Notes under the pieces: generated by a model
The model's input: the letters and a program-made list of their open reading frames with translations, nothing else
Database searches by the model: none
Told to the model about the DNA's origin: nothing
Shown: positions 44,090 through 53,711 of the stretch, one piece after another
Layout of the letters: each line of letters begins with the position of its first letter
Numbering within the stretch: the stretch's first letter is position 1
Position numbers and translations under genes: made by a program
Assembly (NCBI RefSeq): GCF_900111775.1
Contig: NZ_FOJJ01000023.1
Coordinates: 124,001 to 188,000 of the forward strand
Length of the DNA: 64,000 nt
Direction of reading: 5' to 3'
DNA from: Desulfuromonas acetexigens
GTDB taxonomy: Bacteria > Desulfobacterota > Desulfuromonadia > Desulfuromonadales > Trichloromonadaceae

Positions 44090-44437
44090 CTAGCCCGGGG
44101 GCCAGGTCAGATCGCGGCCGCCGAGAAGATGAAAATGAATGTGCCAGACGGTCTGGCCACCGGCCTCGTTGCAGTTGTTGACGATACGGAAACCGTCCTC
44201 GGCGAAGCCCATTTCGTGAGCGATCTTGCCGGCGGTCTGGAAGACATGGCCGATGAGATCGTTGTCGGCCGTAGTCAGGTCAAGGGTGGTGCGGATGTGC
44301 TTGCGCGGCACCAACAGGTAGTGATAAGGCGCCTGGGGGTTGATGTCCTCGATGACCACCAGATGCTGATCCTGATAGACGAGCCGGGCGGGAATCTCGC
44401 CGGCGACGATCTTACAGAAGATGCAGTTGTTCGACAT
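44090..44437 (-). CDS. HIT-family nucleotide-binding hydrolase
   Basis: The 115-aa protein starts MSNNCIFCKIVAGEIPARLVYQDQHLVVIEDINPQAPYHYLLVPRKHI at ATG 44437, with AAGGAG upstream; the longer frame runs into the yhaN-like gene. The histidine triad is in QTVWHIHFHLLGG. FCKI supplies one Cys pair of the zinc site. It is a histidine triad (HINT) hydrolase of nucleotidyl or AMP-lysine type. Its start overlaps the end of the yhaN-like gene by 26 bases. Confidence 0.94.
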   Translation of the reverse strand: MSNNCIFCKIVAGEIPARLVYQDQHLVVIEDINPQAPYHYLLVPRKHIRTTLDLTTADNDLIGHVFQTAGKIAHEMGFAEDGFRIVNNCNEAGGQTVWHIHFHLLGGRDLTWPPG

Positions 44438-46658
44438 CGTCACTCCTTTCTTCGCTTGCACGGTTGCGGCCGCCGCGGGCCTGATCGAGGGAGAGGAGGT
44501 GCCAGCGCTTCTGGCCGGCACGCTTGAGCAACTGTTCGTTGTGGCTCAGGAAGACCAGCTGATGCTCCCGGGCGATGTTTTCGAGCATGCCGACCGTCTC
44601 CAGCAACCGTTCGCCATCGAAATTCACCAGGGGATCGTCAAGAAAGAGCGGCAGCCGGTGCCCCCGGGCAAGATGCCGGGAAAGAGCCAGACGTACCGCC
44701 AGATAGACGGCGTCGACGGTGCCCCGGCTGAAATGTTCCAGCGGACGCCAACCCGCCTCCTCCCCCTTGGCCGGCAACATCAGGGAGAAATGCTCGTCGA
44801 AGGCGATCCGGCCGTACCCGCCGCGGGTGGTGGTCATCAGGCCGTTGCCGATATCGGTGGCAAAGCGCTCCAGGTAGGTGGAACGAAACTCCTCCACCGC
44901 GCCGCCGAGCAACTCCGACGCCAGGAGCAGGACTTCGCGCCGGCGGCTCAGGGCGTGCTGGCGGGCCTTGAGCCCTTCCCCTTCCCGCTCGATGGCGCCG
45001 GGATCGGTCAGAGCACCGCGCCGCACCGCCTCCTCGCGGCTCAGTTCGAGCAGCCGTGCCTCCCGCTCACGCAGGCTATCCCCCATCTCCCGCAGCTTTT
45101 CCTCGGCAGTGGCAAGTTCCGTCAGGGAGAGCAGCGCCTCGGGGTGGGCCTTGCGCGGCGCCTCCTCGGCCGGGAGCTCCGGTTCGGCAACGGCTTCGGA
45201 TTTGAGTACCGCTTCCGGCTCTTCCTCGGCCCCCTCCTCGTCGGAGTCGAGTCCATCCAACTCCCGGATGCGCGCCAACAGCTCCTGATGGCGGGGCAGA
45301 TTCTTCCGCATCCTGACGACTTCCACCGCCGAGGGGGAAAGTCCGAGCCGCTCGAAGCGCCCGTCCAGGGCCGCCAGACGCGCCTGCGCCTCTTCCCGTC
45401 GGTCCTCCACGCCTTGAATCAGTTCCTGGATGCGCGCCTGTTCCTCCCGCGCTTTACCGGCGCGGAGCAAAAAGAGAACCCAGGGGGCCAGAGCGACCAG
45501 GCCCGCGCCCCCCCACAGCCAGGGGGTGTAAAGAGGAAAGACCCAGGAGAGGCCGCCCCCGGCGGAGAGAGCAAAGAGAGAAAGAGCGGCCAGTCCCTTC
45601 CAGGGCGGAATGGCCTGGGCCTGGAGTTCACGACGCAGGGCCGCCGCTTCCCCTTGCAGGGCGACGAGCGCCTTGCGCTCCTCATCGGCATCGACCAGGA
45701 TCTTCACCAGATCCTCGGGGATGTCCCGGGGCAGACCGGTCTTGGCCAACTCCCGTTCCAGCCGATTGCGTTCCTCGGCGGGATCGCCCACAAAGCTCGC
45801 GGTCGGGGCCGTCGGGGCTGGTTCGGGAGCCGTCATCACGGCGGCAACGGTCTCCGATGCAGGAGCCGCTTGCTCCTGCTGGTAATGACGGCGGACCCAG
45901 GCCAGATAGCGCTCCCCCTTGGCGTATTCGCCGCGATCGAAAGCGATGGAATTTTCCAGTTCGACGATCTCGTCCCGCAGCACCGAGAGCTGTTCCCGCG
46001 ATTCGCGCCCTTCCCGCCAGCGCTCTTCGAGGGCGGCGACCGCTTCCGCCACCCGGTCCAGTTCTCCCGGCTCGGCACCTGTCAGATAAGGCTGATCGCG
46101 GGTGATGGCGGCCAGTTCGCCGTGCATCCCGGTCAGCACCCGGTCGTAATCGACCTGACCGAAGCCTGAGAGCAGGGAGCGGATGCGCCCGGCCATGGCC
46201 GGCGCCCCGGGAGCGTCGAGCCGACCCTGCCCGAAAAAGAGGGAGGAACGAAAGACCGGCTCTTCGTTGATGCCAAGCAGACGCAGCAGTTGTTCGCCGT
46301 ATTCGCCGAATCCGGAAGAGCCCTCCTCGGGGGGGACCGACCCCGAAAAACGCTGGAGTTCCCGCCCCTCGCCGTCCGTTTCGATCAGTTCCACCCGGTC
46401 ATCGAGCAGATCGCGGGCAATCCGCACCTGACCGCGCCGCCCTGCAAAAACCAGGGCTGCGGCGCAGCCTTCATCACTCCCCCAAGAACGGAAACGCTCC
46501 TTGTCACGGACTCCGAAGAGCACCGCCGGAATCGCCTCCATCAGCGTCGTCTTGCCCGCCTCGTTGACGCCGTAGACCAGATTCATGCCGCGCCGAAACT
46601 CGAAGGTCTTTTCCGCAAACTTGCCGAAATTGCGCAATTCGATCGATTTGAGAATCAT
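44412..46658 (-). CDS. YhaN-like SMC/Rad50-type ATPase
   Basis: The 748-aa protein has an N-terminal ATP-binding lobe (ILKSIELRNFGKF, Walker A GVNEAGKTTLM at about 30-40), two coiled-coil-forming arms rich in Glu, Arg and Ala, and a central pair of membrane-like hydrophobic segments (about 365-415, LAALSLFALSAGGGLSWVF). The C-terminal lobe has the signature region FSRGTVDAVYLAVRLAL and Walker B LPLFLDDPLVNFD. This matches YhaN, partner of the YhaO nuclease, a SbcCD/Rad50-Mre11-like DNA-processing pair. It overlaps the yhaO-like gene by four bases. Confidence 0.83.
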   Translation of the reverse strand: MILKSIELRNFGKFAEKTFEFRRGMNLVYGVNEAGKTTLMEAIPAVLFGVRDKERFRSWGSDEGCAAALVFAGRRGQVRIARDLLDDRVELIETDGEGRELQRFSGSVPPEEGSSGFGEYGEQLLRLLGINEEPVFRSSLFFGQGRLDAPGAPAMAGRIRSLLSGFGQVDYDRVLTGMHGELAAITRDQPYLTGAEPGELDRVAEAVAALEERWREGRESREQLSVLRDEIVELENSIAFDRGEYAKGERYLAWVRRHYQQEQAAPASETVAAVMTAPEPAPTAPTASFVGDPAEERNRLERELAKTGLPRDIPEDLVKILVDADEERKALVALQGEAAALRRELQAQAIPPWKGLAALSLFALSAGGGLSWVFPLYTPWLWGGAGLVALAPWVLFLLRAGKAREEQARIQELIQGVEDRREEAQARLAALDGRFERLGLSPSAVEVVRMRKNLPRHQELLARIRELDGLDSDEEGAEEEPEAVLKSEAVAEPELPAEEAPRKAHPEALLSLTELATAEEKLREMGDSLREREARLLELSREEAVRRGALTDPGAIEREGEGLKARQHALSRRREVLLLASELLGGAVEEFRSTYLERFATDIGNGLMTTTRGGYGRIAFDEHFSLMLPAKGEEAGWRPLEHFSRGTVDAVYLAVRLALSRHLARGHRLPLFLDDPLVNFDGERLLETVGMLENIAREHQLVFLSHNEQLLKRAGQKRWHLLSLDQARGGRNRASEERSDDVEQLHLL

Positions 46659-47773
46659 GCCCGGCCTCCTCCCTTCCCCTGGAAGCGGCGCAGCGTCTCA
46701 CGAAAAGCTTCCTCCACCAGAGGTCGCCGTTCCGGCGGGGAGTCCGCGAGCAGACGCCGGGCCCGGCGCGCCAGCACCCCCCGTACCGTCTCCTCGCCCG
46801 CCATGCGGTCGACGAACTCGCCGGCCAGCAGTTCGGTGCGGTCACGCAGCTCCAAGTGAAAAAAATCCCCGGCACAGCGGTCGTGCAGTTCGGCCATATC
46901 GAGCGGCACCTCGATCAAGCCGGTGAGGGTCAGACGCAGCAACAGATCGCTGGAATGCAACTCAATGATCCGTGTCGCAGCCTCGGCGAAGGTCTCGCAG
47001 CCGGTCAGGTCCAAACTAAGCTCATCGAGGACTCGCCCCCCCACCGGCAAGGGTTCGACCCGGACTCGTTCCGGCTCGACCTCGGCCAAGGCGCAATAAC
47101 GCGGGCCATTCTCGCCGAAGCGCAGGCCCTCTGGGGAACCGGGACGGCAACCGAAGAGGCGCTCGCCCGCTTCCACCAGTAGAAATTCGTGGCCATGGCC
47201 GAAGGCCAGGTAATCGAGATTCCAGTCCCGCAGGTTTTCCAGAGAAAGACCCTTGCCGGATTCTCCGGGGAGGACCGGCCGCAGGCCGTGCAGCACGCCG
47301 ATATGCAGACCCTCGAGGGGACGGCGGGCCATGCGCTCGAGGAGTGTCGGGCTCGGCAGGGCACAACCGCCGAAGACATAGAAATGCACGGGCTGACCGG
47401 CGACCGTGACGGTCACCGGCTGAGGCCCCGGCGTCTCCGGCAAGAGCACCGCGCCGAGAGCGGTCAGCTTGGCATAGGCCCCGTCCGCGGCCGGCGGGGC
47501 GTCGTGATCGCCGGGGAGCAGGACGACGGCGATGCCCCGGTCGATGAGGCGTTTGAGTCCGGAAGCGACCTGTTCGACCAGCTCCGCCGCCGGGCGAGGA
47601 TCATCGAAAAGATCGCCGGCGACGATGAAAAGCTGGACCTCGTTCTTGATCGCCAGGGTCAGCAGCCGTTCGAAGGTCTGCAGCAGATCGTGGCGCCGTT
47701 TTCCCTCTTTCTCGCCAAGCTCGGGAAAGAACGCACCCAGATGCAGGTCGGCGGTATGCAGAATGCGGATCAT
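46655..47773 (-). CDS. YhaO-like exonuclease of the SbcD/Mre11 family
   Basis: The 372-aa metallophosphoesterase has all phosphoesterase motifs: HTADLHLG, VAGDLFDDPRP, LPGDHDAPP, VLHGLRP and AFGHGHE. The C-terminal 130 residues form the cap or DNA-contact region, shorter than in SbcD. It should act with the YhaN-like ATPase on DNA ends in double-strand break repair. It starts eight bases after the U32 gene stop and overlaps the yhaN-like gene. Confidence 0.85.
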   Translation of the reverse strand: MIRILHTADLHLGAFFPELGEKEGKRRHDLLQTFERLLTLAIKNEVQLFIVAGDLFDDPRPAAELVEQVASGLKRLIDRGIAVVLLPGDHDAPPAADGAYAKLTALGAVLLPETPGPQPVTVTVAGQPVHFYVFGGCALPSPTLLERMARRPLEGLHIGVLHGLRPVLPGESGKGLSLENLRDWNLDYLAFGHGHEFLLVEAGERLFGCRPGSPEGLRFGENGPRYCALAEVEPERVRVEPLPVGGRVLDELSLDLTGCETFAEAATRIIELHSSDLLLRLTLTGLIEVPLDMAELHDRCAGDFFHLELRDRTELLAGEFVDRMAGEETVRGVLARRARRLLADSPPERRPLVEEAFRETLRRFQGKGGGRA

Positions 47774-47781
47774 GAAGACAC

Positions 47782-48741
47782 CTATGCTTCGTTACAGTAT
47801 TCGGGGTAATAGCAAACCAAGGGGGAACAGGGGGCGGCAAAGCTTTGCCGGTGGGCGTCCCGGGCCCGGCGGCGATAGTCCGCGCCATCGTCGCAATCGG
47901 CGGCACGCTCGCAAAACTCCGCGACCAAGGCGAGATTCCGCACTTTCTGCGCCGAGGGGGCGCCGCGCCCCACCAGTTTGAGTCCGTGAATTCCGGCCGC
48001 CGCCAGGGCCGGAATGGCGCAGAGTCCGCAGCCGTGGCGGCGATCGCTGCGGGCCCACTCCTCCTGGCGGGCCATCGCCCGTTGCAGCCGGGGCGAGGGT
48101 GCGGGCGCGAGCGGCTCGATCCGGTAGGGGATCTCGCAGGGCCAGATCTTCGCCGGGCTGGAATGATGAAAGGTGCACAGCCCCTCGCTGTTGGGGCAGT
48201 TTCCGATAAGGATAAAGGCGTCACAGCGCAGCCCCGGCACTTTCTCGACGATCTCGGCCATCTCCGCCACCGGCAGATGCCGGGGAAAGACCAGCCGGTC
48301 GATCCCCTGGGCGGCATAAAAGGCCGCCGCCCCGGAATTGGCGAGATGGGCAAGGGTGCTGGCGTGGTATTCGAGACCGCCGTGCCGCCGCCGCAACAGG
48401 CGCAGCAGGCCGAGATCGGCGAGAATGACGCCGTCGACCCCCGCCGCGACCGCCTGATCGACATAATCGAACAAGAGCGGCAGCTGCTCGTCGCTGTAAA
48501 AGGGGGCATTCAGGGTCAGGGAAAAGCGCTTGCCCCGGTCATGGGCCCGCTGCACGATCTCTTGCAAATCCTCATAACCGGCGATCTGCGCCCCGGCGAA
48601 GGTACGCTGGTTGATGGAGGCGAGCAGCCGGTAGCGCTCCAGCCAATCCTCCGGCACCCAGCCGCCGTAAAGCTCGTCGGCACCGGCATCGAGCAGGGGT
48701 TCGACTTCGCCGAGCTGGTCGATGGGGGAGATGAGAATCAT
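47782..48741 (-). CDS. Peptidase U32-family protein, UbiV-like
   Basis: The 319-aa protein starts at ATG 48741 (MILISPIDQLGEVEPLLDAGADELYGGW) with GGGGAGGGGGG upstream. The U32 fold is visible (GKRFSLTLNAPFYSDEQLPLL, GVDGVILADLGLL, FPRHLPVAEM). Cys residues sit in LIGNCPNSEGLC, WPCEI and HGCGLC, fitting an Fe-S cluster as in the UbiU/UbiV hydroxylation proteins. Whether it takes part in quinone synthesis or tRNA modification is unclear. It overlaps the methylase gene end by four bases. Confidence 0.78.
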   Translation of the reverse strand: MILISPIDQLGEVEPLLDAGADELYGGWVPEDWLERYRLLASINQRTFAGAQIAGYEDLQEIVQRAHDRGKRFSLTLNAPFYSDEQLPLLFDYVDQAVAAGVDGVILADLGLLRLLRRRHGGLEYHASTLAHLANSGAAAFYAAQGIDRLVFPRHLPVAEMAEIVEKVPGLRCDAFILIGNCPNSEGLCTFHHSSPAKIWPCEIPYRIEPLAPAPSPRLQRAMARQEEWARSDRRHGCGLCAIPALAAAGIHGLKLVGRGAPSAQKVRNLALVAEFCERAADCDDGADYRRRARDAHRQSFAAPCSPLVCYYPEYCNEA

Positions 48742-49511
48742 CCCCCCTCCCCGTCCCGATGCTTCCAGATGTGTTCGCGGCGATGATCCCACCAGCTGCC
48801 GTCGACGGTCGCCGTCAGGGTCTCGCCGACCAGCACCAGGGTCAGCGCCGCCCGCTTGGAGCCGGTCGTCAGGTTGAAGAAATCCCGCTCGCCGACCTTC
48901 TCGACAATATCGTCCAGGGTGCCGGTCACCACCTCCTCGCCGGGCAGCCCCAGGCGATGGCAGAGGGCGATGGGCACGTTCCGGCCGTAACCGGCGCGCA
49001 GCAAGGCGGTCAGTTCGGGGAGGGGGAGGTTGTTCATGTAGATGAGCAGGGTCACCCCCGGCGCCGCCAGATCCCGCAGGGTCGGTGCTTCGGGACCGTC
49101 GCCGAGGGTGCGCGGCGAGGCGATGATCGCCCGGTTGCAGACCCCAGGGAGATCAAGGGTCTTTTTCAGCAGGGCGGAGGCGACGTTGGCGGTGCCGACG
49201 CCGGGCACCACCTCGGCCCGCTCGCCGAGGGCGTCGATCAACCCCTGAAAGGGGGCGTAGAAGGTCAGGTCGCCGGGGACGAGAAAGGCCACCTCGCCCT
49301 CTTCGAGAAAGGTATGAACTTTCTCCTGCAGTTCGGCGAAATAGAAATCGAAGGGGACGAGCACCCGCTTGTCCCGCAGCTGCTCGGCGAAGGTCGTTTC
49401 GAAAGGGGTCGGGGCGAAAACGGTGCGGCAGCGCGCCAGCAGCCGCGCCCCGCGCAGGGTGAGAAAATCGGGGTCGCCAGGCCCGGCACCGATGAAATAG
49501 ACACGATTCAT
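48738..49511 (-). CDS. Tetrapyrrole methylase family protein
   Basis: The 257-aa protein has the SAM-dependent precorrin-methyltransferase fold: VYFIGAGPGDPDFLTLRGARLL, VAFLVPGDLTFYAPFQGLIDAL and EVVPGVGTANVASALL, LIYMNN and PIALCHRLGLPGEEVVTGTLDDI. The closest group is cobalt-precorrin-4 C11-methyltransferase (CobM/CbiF), but no other cobalamin genes are nearby and the usual active-site details could not be checked. It overlaps tlyA and the U32 gene by four bases each. Confidence 0.78.
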   Translation of the reverse strand: MNRVYFIGAGPGDPDFLTLRGARLLARCRTVFAPTPFETTFAEQLRDKRVLVPFDFYFAELQEKVHTFLEEGEVAFLVPGDLTFYAPFQGLIDALGERAEVVPGVGTANVASALLKKTLDLPGVCNRAIIASPRTLGDGPEAPTLRDLAAPGVTLLIYMNNLPLPELTALLRAGYGRNVPIALCHRLGLPGEEVVTGTLDDIVEKVGERDFFNLTTGSKRAALTLVLVGETLTATVDGSWWDHRREHIWKHRDGEGG

Positions 49512-50251
49512 GCTTCATCCTTAAGACGCAGGTGGATGAGAAATTCCCGGTTCCCCTTGGGGCCGAGAATCGGGCTTTCGGTCACGCCGAGAATCAGGCA
49601 GCCGAGACTTTCGGCCAAAGTCCGGATGCGCTCCACCACCGCCGCGTGCTGTTCGGCGTCGCGCACCACCCCGCCCTTGCCGACCTGCCCCTTGCCGACC
49701 TCAAACTGAGGTTTGATCAGGGCCAGGACCTCGGCGCCGGGGGCGAGCAGGGCCAGGGTCGGCGGCAACACCTTGTCGAGGGAGATGAAAGAAGCGTCGA
49801 TCACCGCCAGGCTCGGGCGTTCGCCGAGACGTTCGGTGGTGAGTTCGCGGATGTTGGTCCGTTCGAGATTCACCACCCGGGGATCTTCCCGCAACGACCA
49901 GGCGAGCTGGCCATAGCCGACATCGACGGCGAAGACCTTGGTCGCGCCCCGTTGCAGCAGGCAGTCGGTGAAGCCGCCGGTGGAAGCGCCGACATCGATG
50001 GCGACCCGCCCGGCGGGATCGACAGCGAAATGGTCGAGTCCCTTCTCCAGCTTCAGTCCTCCCCGGGAGACGTAGGGGATGTCCTCCCCCTTGAGCCGCA
50101 CCGGGGCATCCTCGGCGACCTGGGCACCGGCCTTGTCCACGGCATGCTCGCCGACCACCACCTTGCCGGCCAGGATCAGCGCCCGCGCCCGCTCCCGGGA
50201 AGGGACCAGAGCACGGTCAACGAGCAGTTTGTCGAGTCGGACTTTTTTCAT
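49508..50251 (-). CDS. tlyA: TlyA-family rRNA (cytidine-2'-O)-methyltransferase
   Basis: The 247-aa protein has an N-terminal S4 RNA-binding domain (RLDKLLVDRALVPSRERARALILAGKVVV) and a Rossmann methyltransferase (VAIDVGASTGGFTDCLLQRGATKVFAVDVGYGQL, VIDASFISLDKVLPPTLALLAPGAEVLALIKPQFE). TlyA methylates ribosomal RNA at C1409/C1920 in mycobacteria and is often linked to hemolysin names. It is the first gene of the long minus-strand operon, with GAAAAAAG before ATG 50251. Confidence 0.9.
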   Translation of the reverse strand: MKKVRLDKLLVDRALVPSRERARALILAGKVVVGEHAVDKAGAQVAEDAPVRLKGEDIPYVSRGGLKLEKGLDHFAVDPAGRVAIDVGASTGGFTDCLLQRGATKVFAVDVGYGQLAWSLREDPRVVNLERTNIRELTTERLGERPSLAVIDASFISLDKVLPPTLALLAPGAEVLALIKPQFEVGKGQVGKGGVVRDAEQHAAVVERIRTLAESLGCLILGVTESPILGPKGNREFLIHLRLKDEA

Positions 50252-50366
50252 GGAAACCGTGAAAAAAACTGGAAAAAGAGGCCGTCAACCGGCACCGGCG
50301 ACGCGTCCGAAAGAGTAACACAGGGAGGGGGGACGGGCAACCGTTTTGCCGCCCTTGCGCCCCCCT

Positions 50367-53300
50367 TCAGTCCAGCTCCCGCCAGCCGTCGAAGAGGGGG
50401 AAGTAGAGGGCCGCCCGCACCGGATGCGCCGAGTCGTACCGGCTCATGAGGGCAACGTAGTTCTCCAGCTGCGAGCGATAGCGCTCGATCTGCCCGGCGA
50501 GAAAGGCTTCCCTTCCCCCCTGGCAGGCGACGATCTTGTAATCGACGACCCAGCGAATACCGTCGGCAACAAAAGTGCGGTCGACGGCGGCGTGCAGCAG
50601 ATCGTCCCCGATCCGCCCGGAAAGTTCCAGCTCACAGGCCGCCCCCTCCCATGCCCCGAGAATCCACCGTCCCCGGGAAGCGGCCAGCGCCCCGAGCAGG
50701 GCCGCCGCGACCGTCTTCCAGCCCTCGGCGAGCTCTGCCGCCGGCACTCCGAGGCGGGCCAGGCGCCGTTGCCCAGCCGTTGCCTCGGCGGCGATGCGCT
50801 CCGGCGTCCAACGCTCCAGCCCCTCGCGGGCGATGCGTTCGAGATAGAGATGGCAGAGGGTGCCGACATGGCGGGCGGTCTCCGCCTCCCAGCCGGTGAA
50901 AAGCTCGAGACGGTTTTCCTGCTCGCCGTGGCCGGAAGCCTGCCGGGCGCGAGCGACCGTCGGCAGGGTGAGTGAGGGCAACGGCGGCAGCCGCCAGTCG
51001 GCGGGCAGGCGCCGGAGCGGCAGAGGCACCCGCGCGGCCGCCTCCCCTTCCCCCACAGCCGCCTCCGTCGCGGAGAAGACGAAACTCGACTCGAGCACCG
51101 GCCACAACCGGCCGAGCAGGGAACCGGCCAGAGGACGGGGCAGGCCGTCCTTGTCCGGCGCGGCGTGGCCGAGCAGATGCAGGCGGCGCTTGGCCCGGGT
51201 CGCCGCGACGTAGAGCAGGCGCAGGCTTTCCAGCTCCTGCTTGGCCGTTTCGAGACGGCCGATGGCCTCGTAGGTGGCATCTTTGGCATAGCCGTCCAGA
51301 GCCGGCACCGGGGCGAGGAGCAGACCACAGTCGGGATGTTCCAGCCAGCGCAGCAGGTGGCGATCGCCGCCGGCGGAACCCCGGCCGAGGCCGGGAAGGA
51401 TCACCGTATCGAATTCCAGCCCCTTCGATTTGTGGATGGTCATCACCTGCAAACGCCCGTCGGCGCCGCTGTCGGGGGCGGCGAAGAGCCGGCCGAGCCC
51501 CTCGTCGAGGGCGTCAAGGGCAGGCAGATCGCCGCCGTGATCGCATTCCTCCATCAGGGCGAAGACTCGGGCCGTGTCCTTGCGCGCCGCGCCGTCGCAG
51601 CAGGCGCCGCCGCCCAGGGCGAGCCACACCCCTTCCACCAGTTGTCGCAGGGGAAGCGCGCCGTGCCGCACCCGAGCGCGCTGGAGGATCGCCCGCACCC
51701 GCACCAGCCGTTCCCGCCCGTCGGCGGAGAGGGACGCGAGCCGTTCTTCGTCTTCCAGCAGCTCCGGGATCAGGCGGCCGCCGTCGTCGCCGCACAACAC
51801 CTCCAGGTCGGCGAGGGTCAGGCCGCACCAGGGGGCGCGCAGCACACACAGCCAGCTCAGGCGATCGGCGGGATGCAGCAGCGCCCGGGTCAGGGCGAGA
51901 AGATCGCGCACCGCCGGACGGCACTGCAGGGGGTCGATGTCGCGAGCGCTGAAACGCAGCCCGCGCGCGGAAAAGGCGCGCAGGATCTCGGTGAGATGGG
52001 TGCGGGCGCGAACCAGTACCGCCACCGTCCCCTCCCCCGCCTCGGCCAGGGCCTGTTCGGCCAAATCCGCCACCCGCTCAGCCTCGGCCGCGTCGTCGCG
52101 CCAGGCGAAAGGATGCACCGTACAGGCCGGTCCCGGCAGCACTTCATGCACCGCCGTCGAGGGGGCGTAGACCACCCCGCCCAGGGCCTCGTCTTCCTCG
52201 GCGGGGAAAAGCCCGGCGAAGGCGGTATTGACCCAATCGACGATCCCCTGCTGGGAGCGGAAATTGGCGCACAGGTCGATACGCTCCAGCGGCACCGCCG
52301 CCAGCCCCCGGGCGCGGGCCCGGAGGAAGAGCCCGACCTCGGCCTCGCGAAAGAGGTAGATCGACTGCATGGGATCGCCGACGACGAAAAGGGTGCGGCC
52401 ATCTCCCGACTGCCAACCGGCAGTCAGGTGGCCGAGCAGATAGTACTGCAGATAGGAGGTGTCCTGAAACTCGTCCACCAGAATGTGACTGAGGCGGGCG
52501 TCGAGACGCAGCAGCAGCTCCGAAGGATCATCGCCGCCGCCCAAAGCAGCCAGGGCTTGCAGGGCGACGGCGGCGAAATCGACCTGCCCTTCCTGGCGAA
52601 AGACCAGCCAGAGTTCAGCGGCGGCGAGGGGCAGCAGTTCGACCAGGGCTTGCAGCACCTGCCATTGCCCGTCGGGATAGCGCATATCGGGCAGGCGGCG
52701 CAGCTCGGCCAGGGCCTCTTCCAGCCCGGGAACGCCCTGCAATCGCTCAAGGATTTCCCGCATCCGTTCCTTGCGCGCCGCCGCCTCCCCCTTGCCGGCG
52801 GGAAAACCGCCATTTTTGTCGAGGCGCAGACGAAAGGTTCCGGTGGCGGTGAGCAGCAGATCGGCCAGCGCCAGCCAGTCCGGCAAGGCGGCGGCATCAG
52901 TTCCGGGGAATTCGGCAAGATCGGCGCAGCGGCACAGGGGGCGTGCCTCCGCATCCAGCTGACTGGCCGCATAGCGCCCCAACTCGAGCAATTCGTCGCG
53001 GCAATCCTCGGGGAGCAGGGCCTCGGCCGCACGCAGCTGCTGAGCGACAAAACCTTCCAGGGAGCCTTCCAGCAGTCCCCGCCAGCTTTCATGCCTGACC
53101 CGGCCGAGATGGCGCAACCATTGATCGCGGCGGGCGAGCATGGCGACCAGCATCCCTTGCAGGGTGTCCATGCGGTTGTCGAGATGTTCCAGCAGCAGCG
53201 CCGTTTCGGCGCTCCCCGGCCCACCCCGGTCGAGCCGCGCCGTGACCCGCCGCGCGGCTTCGCGGTAAAGGGGAAAGGGATCCTCGGCGATGGCCGGCAT

Positions 53301-53711
53301 GGCGCCGAAACGGGAAATCCAGGGCATGCGCCGCACTAGGGCGGCATTGAAGGAATCGATGGTCTGAATCGCCAGCAACGAGGGATTGTCAAGCAGGTTC
53401 CAGCCCTGTCGGGCATCCTGCGCCAGGGCCGCGCGGGCCAGCTCCCAGGTCTGCCGCTGATGGGCGCTCTCCGGCGCCGCTGCGCACGCCTCGCGCAGGG
53501 CCCGCAGCAGCCGCCCGCGCATCTCCCCGGCGGCCTTGCGGGTGAAGGTGATGGCGAGAATCTCGTCGGGGCGACGGATGGTGGCGAGCAACCGCAGATA
53601 GCGCTGGATCAGCAGTTCGGTCTTGCCGGAACCGGCCGGGGCCTGGACGATGAAGGATCTTTCGGGATCGATGGCCCGCAGCCGGGCCTGGGCGTCGACG
53701 GGAGCGGTCAT
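50367..53711 (-). CDS. AddA-like UvrD-type helicase-nuclease
   Basis: The 1114-aa protein begins with a UvrD/SF1A helicase: Walker A VQAPAGSGKTELLIQRYLRLL, EILAITFTRKAAGEM, HILVDEFQDTSYLQYYLL (Walker B), VGDPMQSIYLFREAE and LQVMTIHKSKGLEFDTVILPGL. The C-terminal nuclease domain shows VDRTFVADGIRWVVDYKIV (Asp and DYK). It has no RecB-like Fe-S Cys set at its end. With the next gene it should form an AddAB-type recombinational repair enzyme processing double-strand ends to 3' tails. It overlaps that gene by four bases. Confidence 0.88.
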   Translation of the reverse strand: MTAPVDAQARLRAIDPERSFIVQAPAGSGKTELLIQRYLRLLATIRRPDEILAITFTRKAAGEMRGRLLRALREACAAAPESAHQRQTWELARAALAQDARQGWNLLDNPSLLAIQTIDSFNAALVRRMPWISRFGAMPAIAEDPFPLYREAARRVTARLDRGGPGSAETALLLEHLDNRMDTLQGMLVAMLARRDQWLRHLGRVRHESWRGLLEGSLEGFVAQQLRAAEALLPEDCRDELLELGRYAASQLDAEARPLCRCADLAEFPGTDAAALPDWLALADLLLTATGTFRLRLDKNGGFPAGKGEAAARKERMREILERLQGVPGLEEALAELRRLPDMRYPDGQWQVLQALVELLPLAAAELWLVFRQEGQVDFAAVALQALAALGGGDDPSELLLRLDARLSHILVDEFQDTSYLQYYLLGHLTAGWQSGDGRTLFVVGDPMQSIYLFREAEVGLFLRARARGLAAVPLERIDLCANFRSQQGIVDWVNTAFAGLFPAEEDEALGGVVYAPSTAVHEVLPGPACTVHPFAWRDDAAEAERVADLAEQALAEAGEGTVAVLVRARTHLTEILRAFSARGLRFSARDIDPLQCRPAVRDLLALTRALLHPADRLSWLCVLRAPWCGLTLADLEVLCGDDGGRLIPELLEDEERLASLSADGRERLVRVRAILQRARVRHGALPLRQLVEGVWLALGGGACCDGAARKDTARVFALMEECDHGGDLPALDALDEGLGRLFAAPDSGADGRLQVMTIHKSKGLEFDTVILPGLGRGSAGGDRHLLRWLEHPDCGLLLAPVPALDGYAKDATYEAIGRLETAKQELESLRLLYVAATRAKRRLHLLGHAAPDKDGLPRPLAGSLLGRLWPVLESSFVFSATEAAVGEGEAAARVPLPLRRLPADWRLPPLPSLTLPTVARARQASGHGEQENRLELFTGWEAETARHVGTLCHLYLERIAREGLERWTPERIAAEATAGQRRLARLGVPAAELAEGWKTVAAALLGALAASRGRWILGAWEGAACELELSGRIGDDLLHAAVDRTFVADGIRWVVDYKIVACQGGREAFLAGQIERYRSQLENYVALMSRYDSAHPVRAALYFPLFDGWRELD

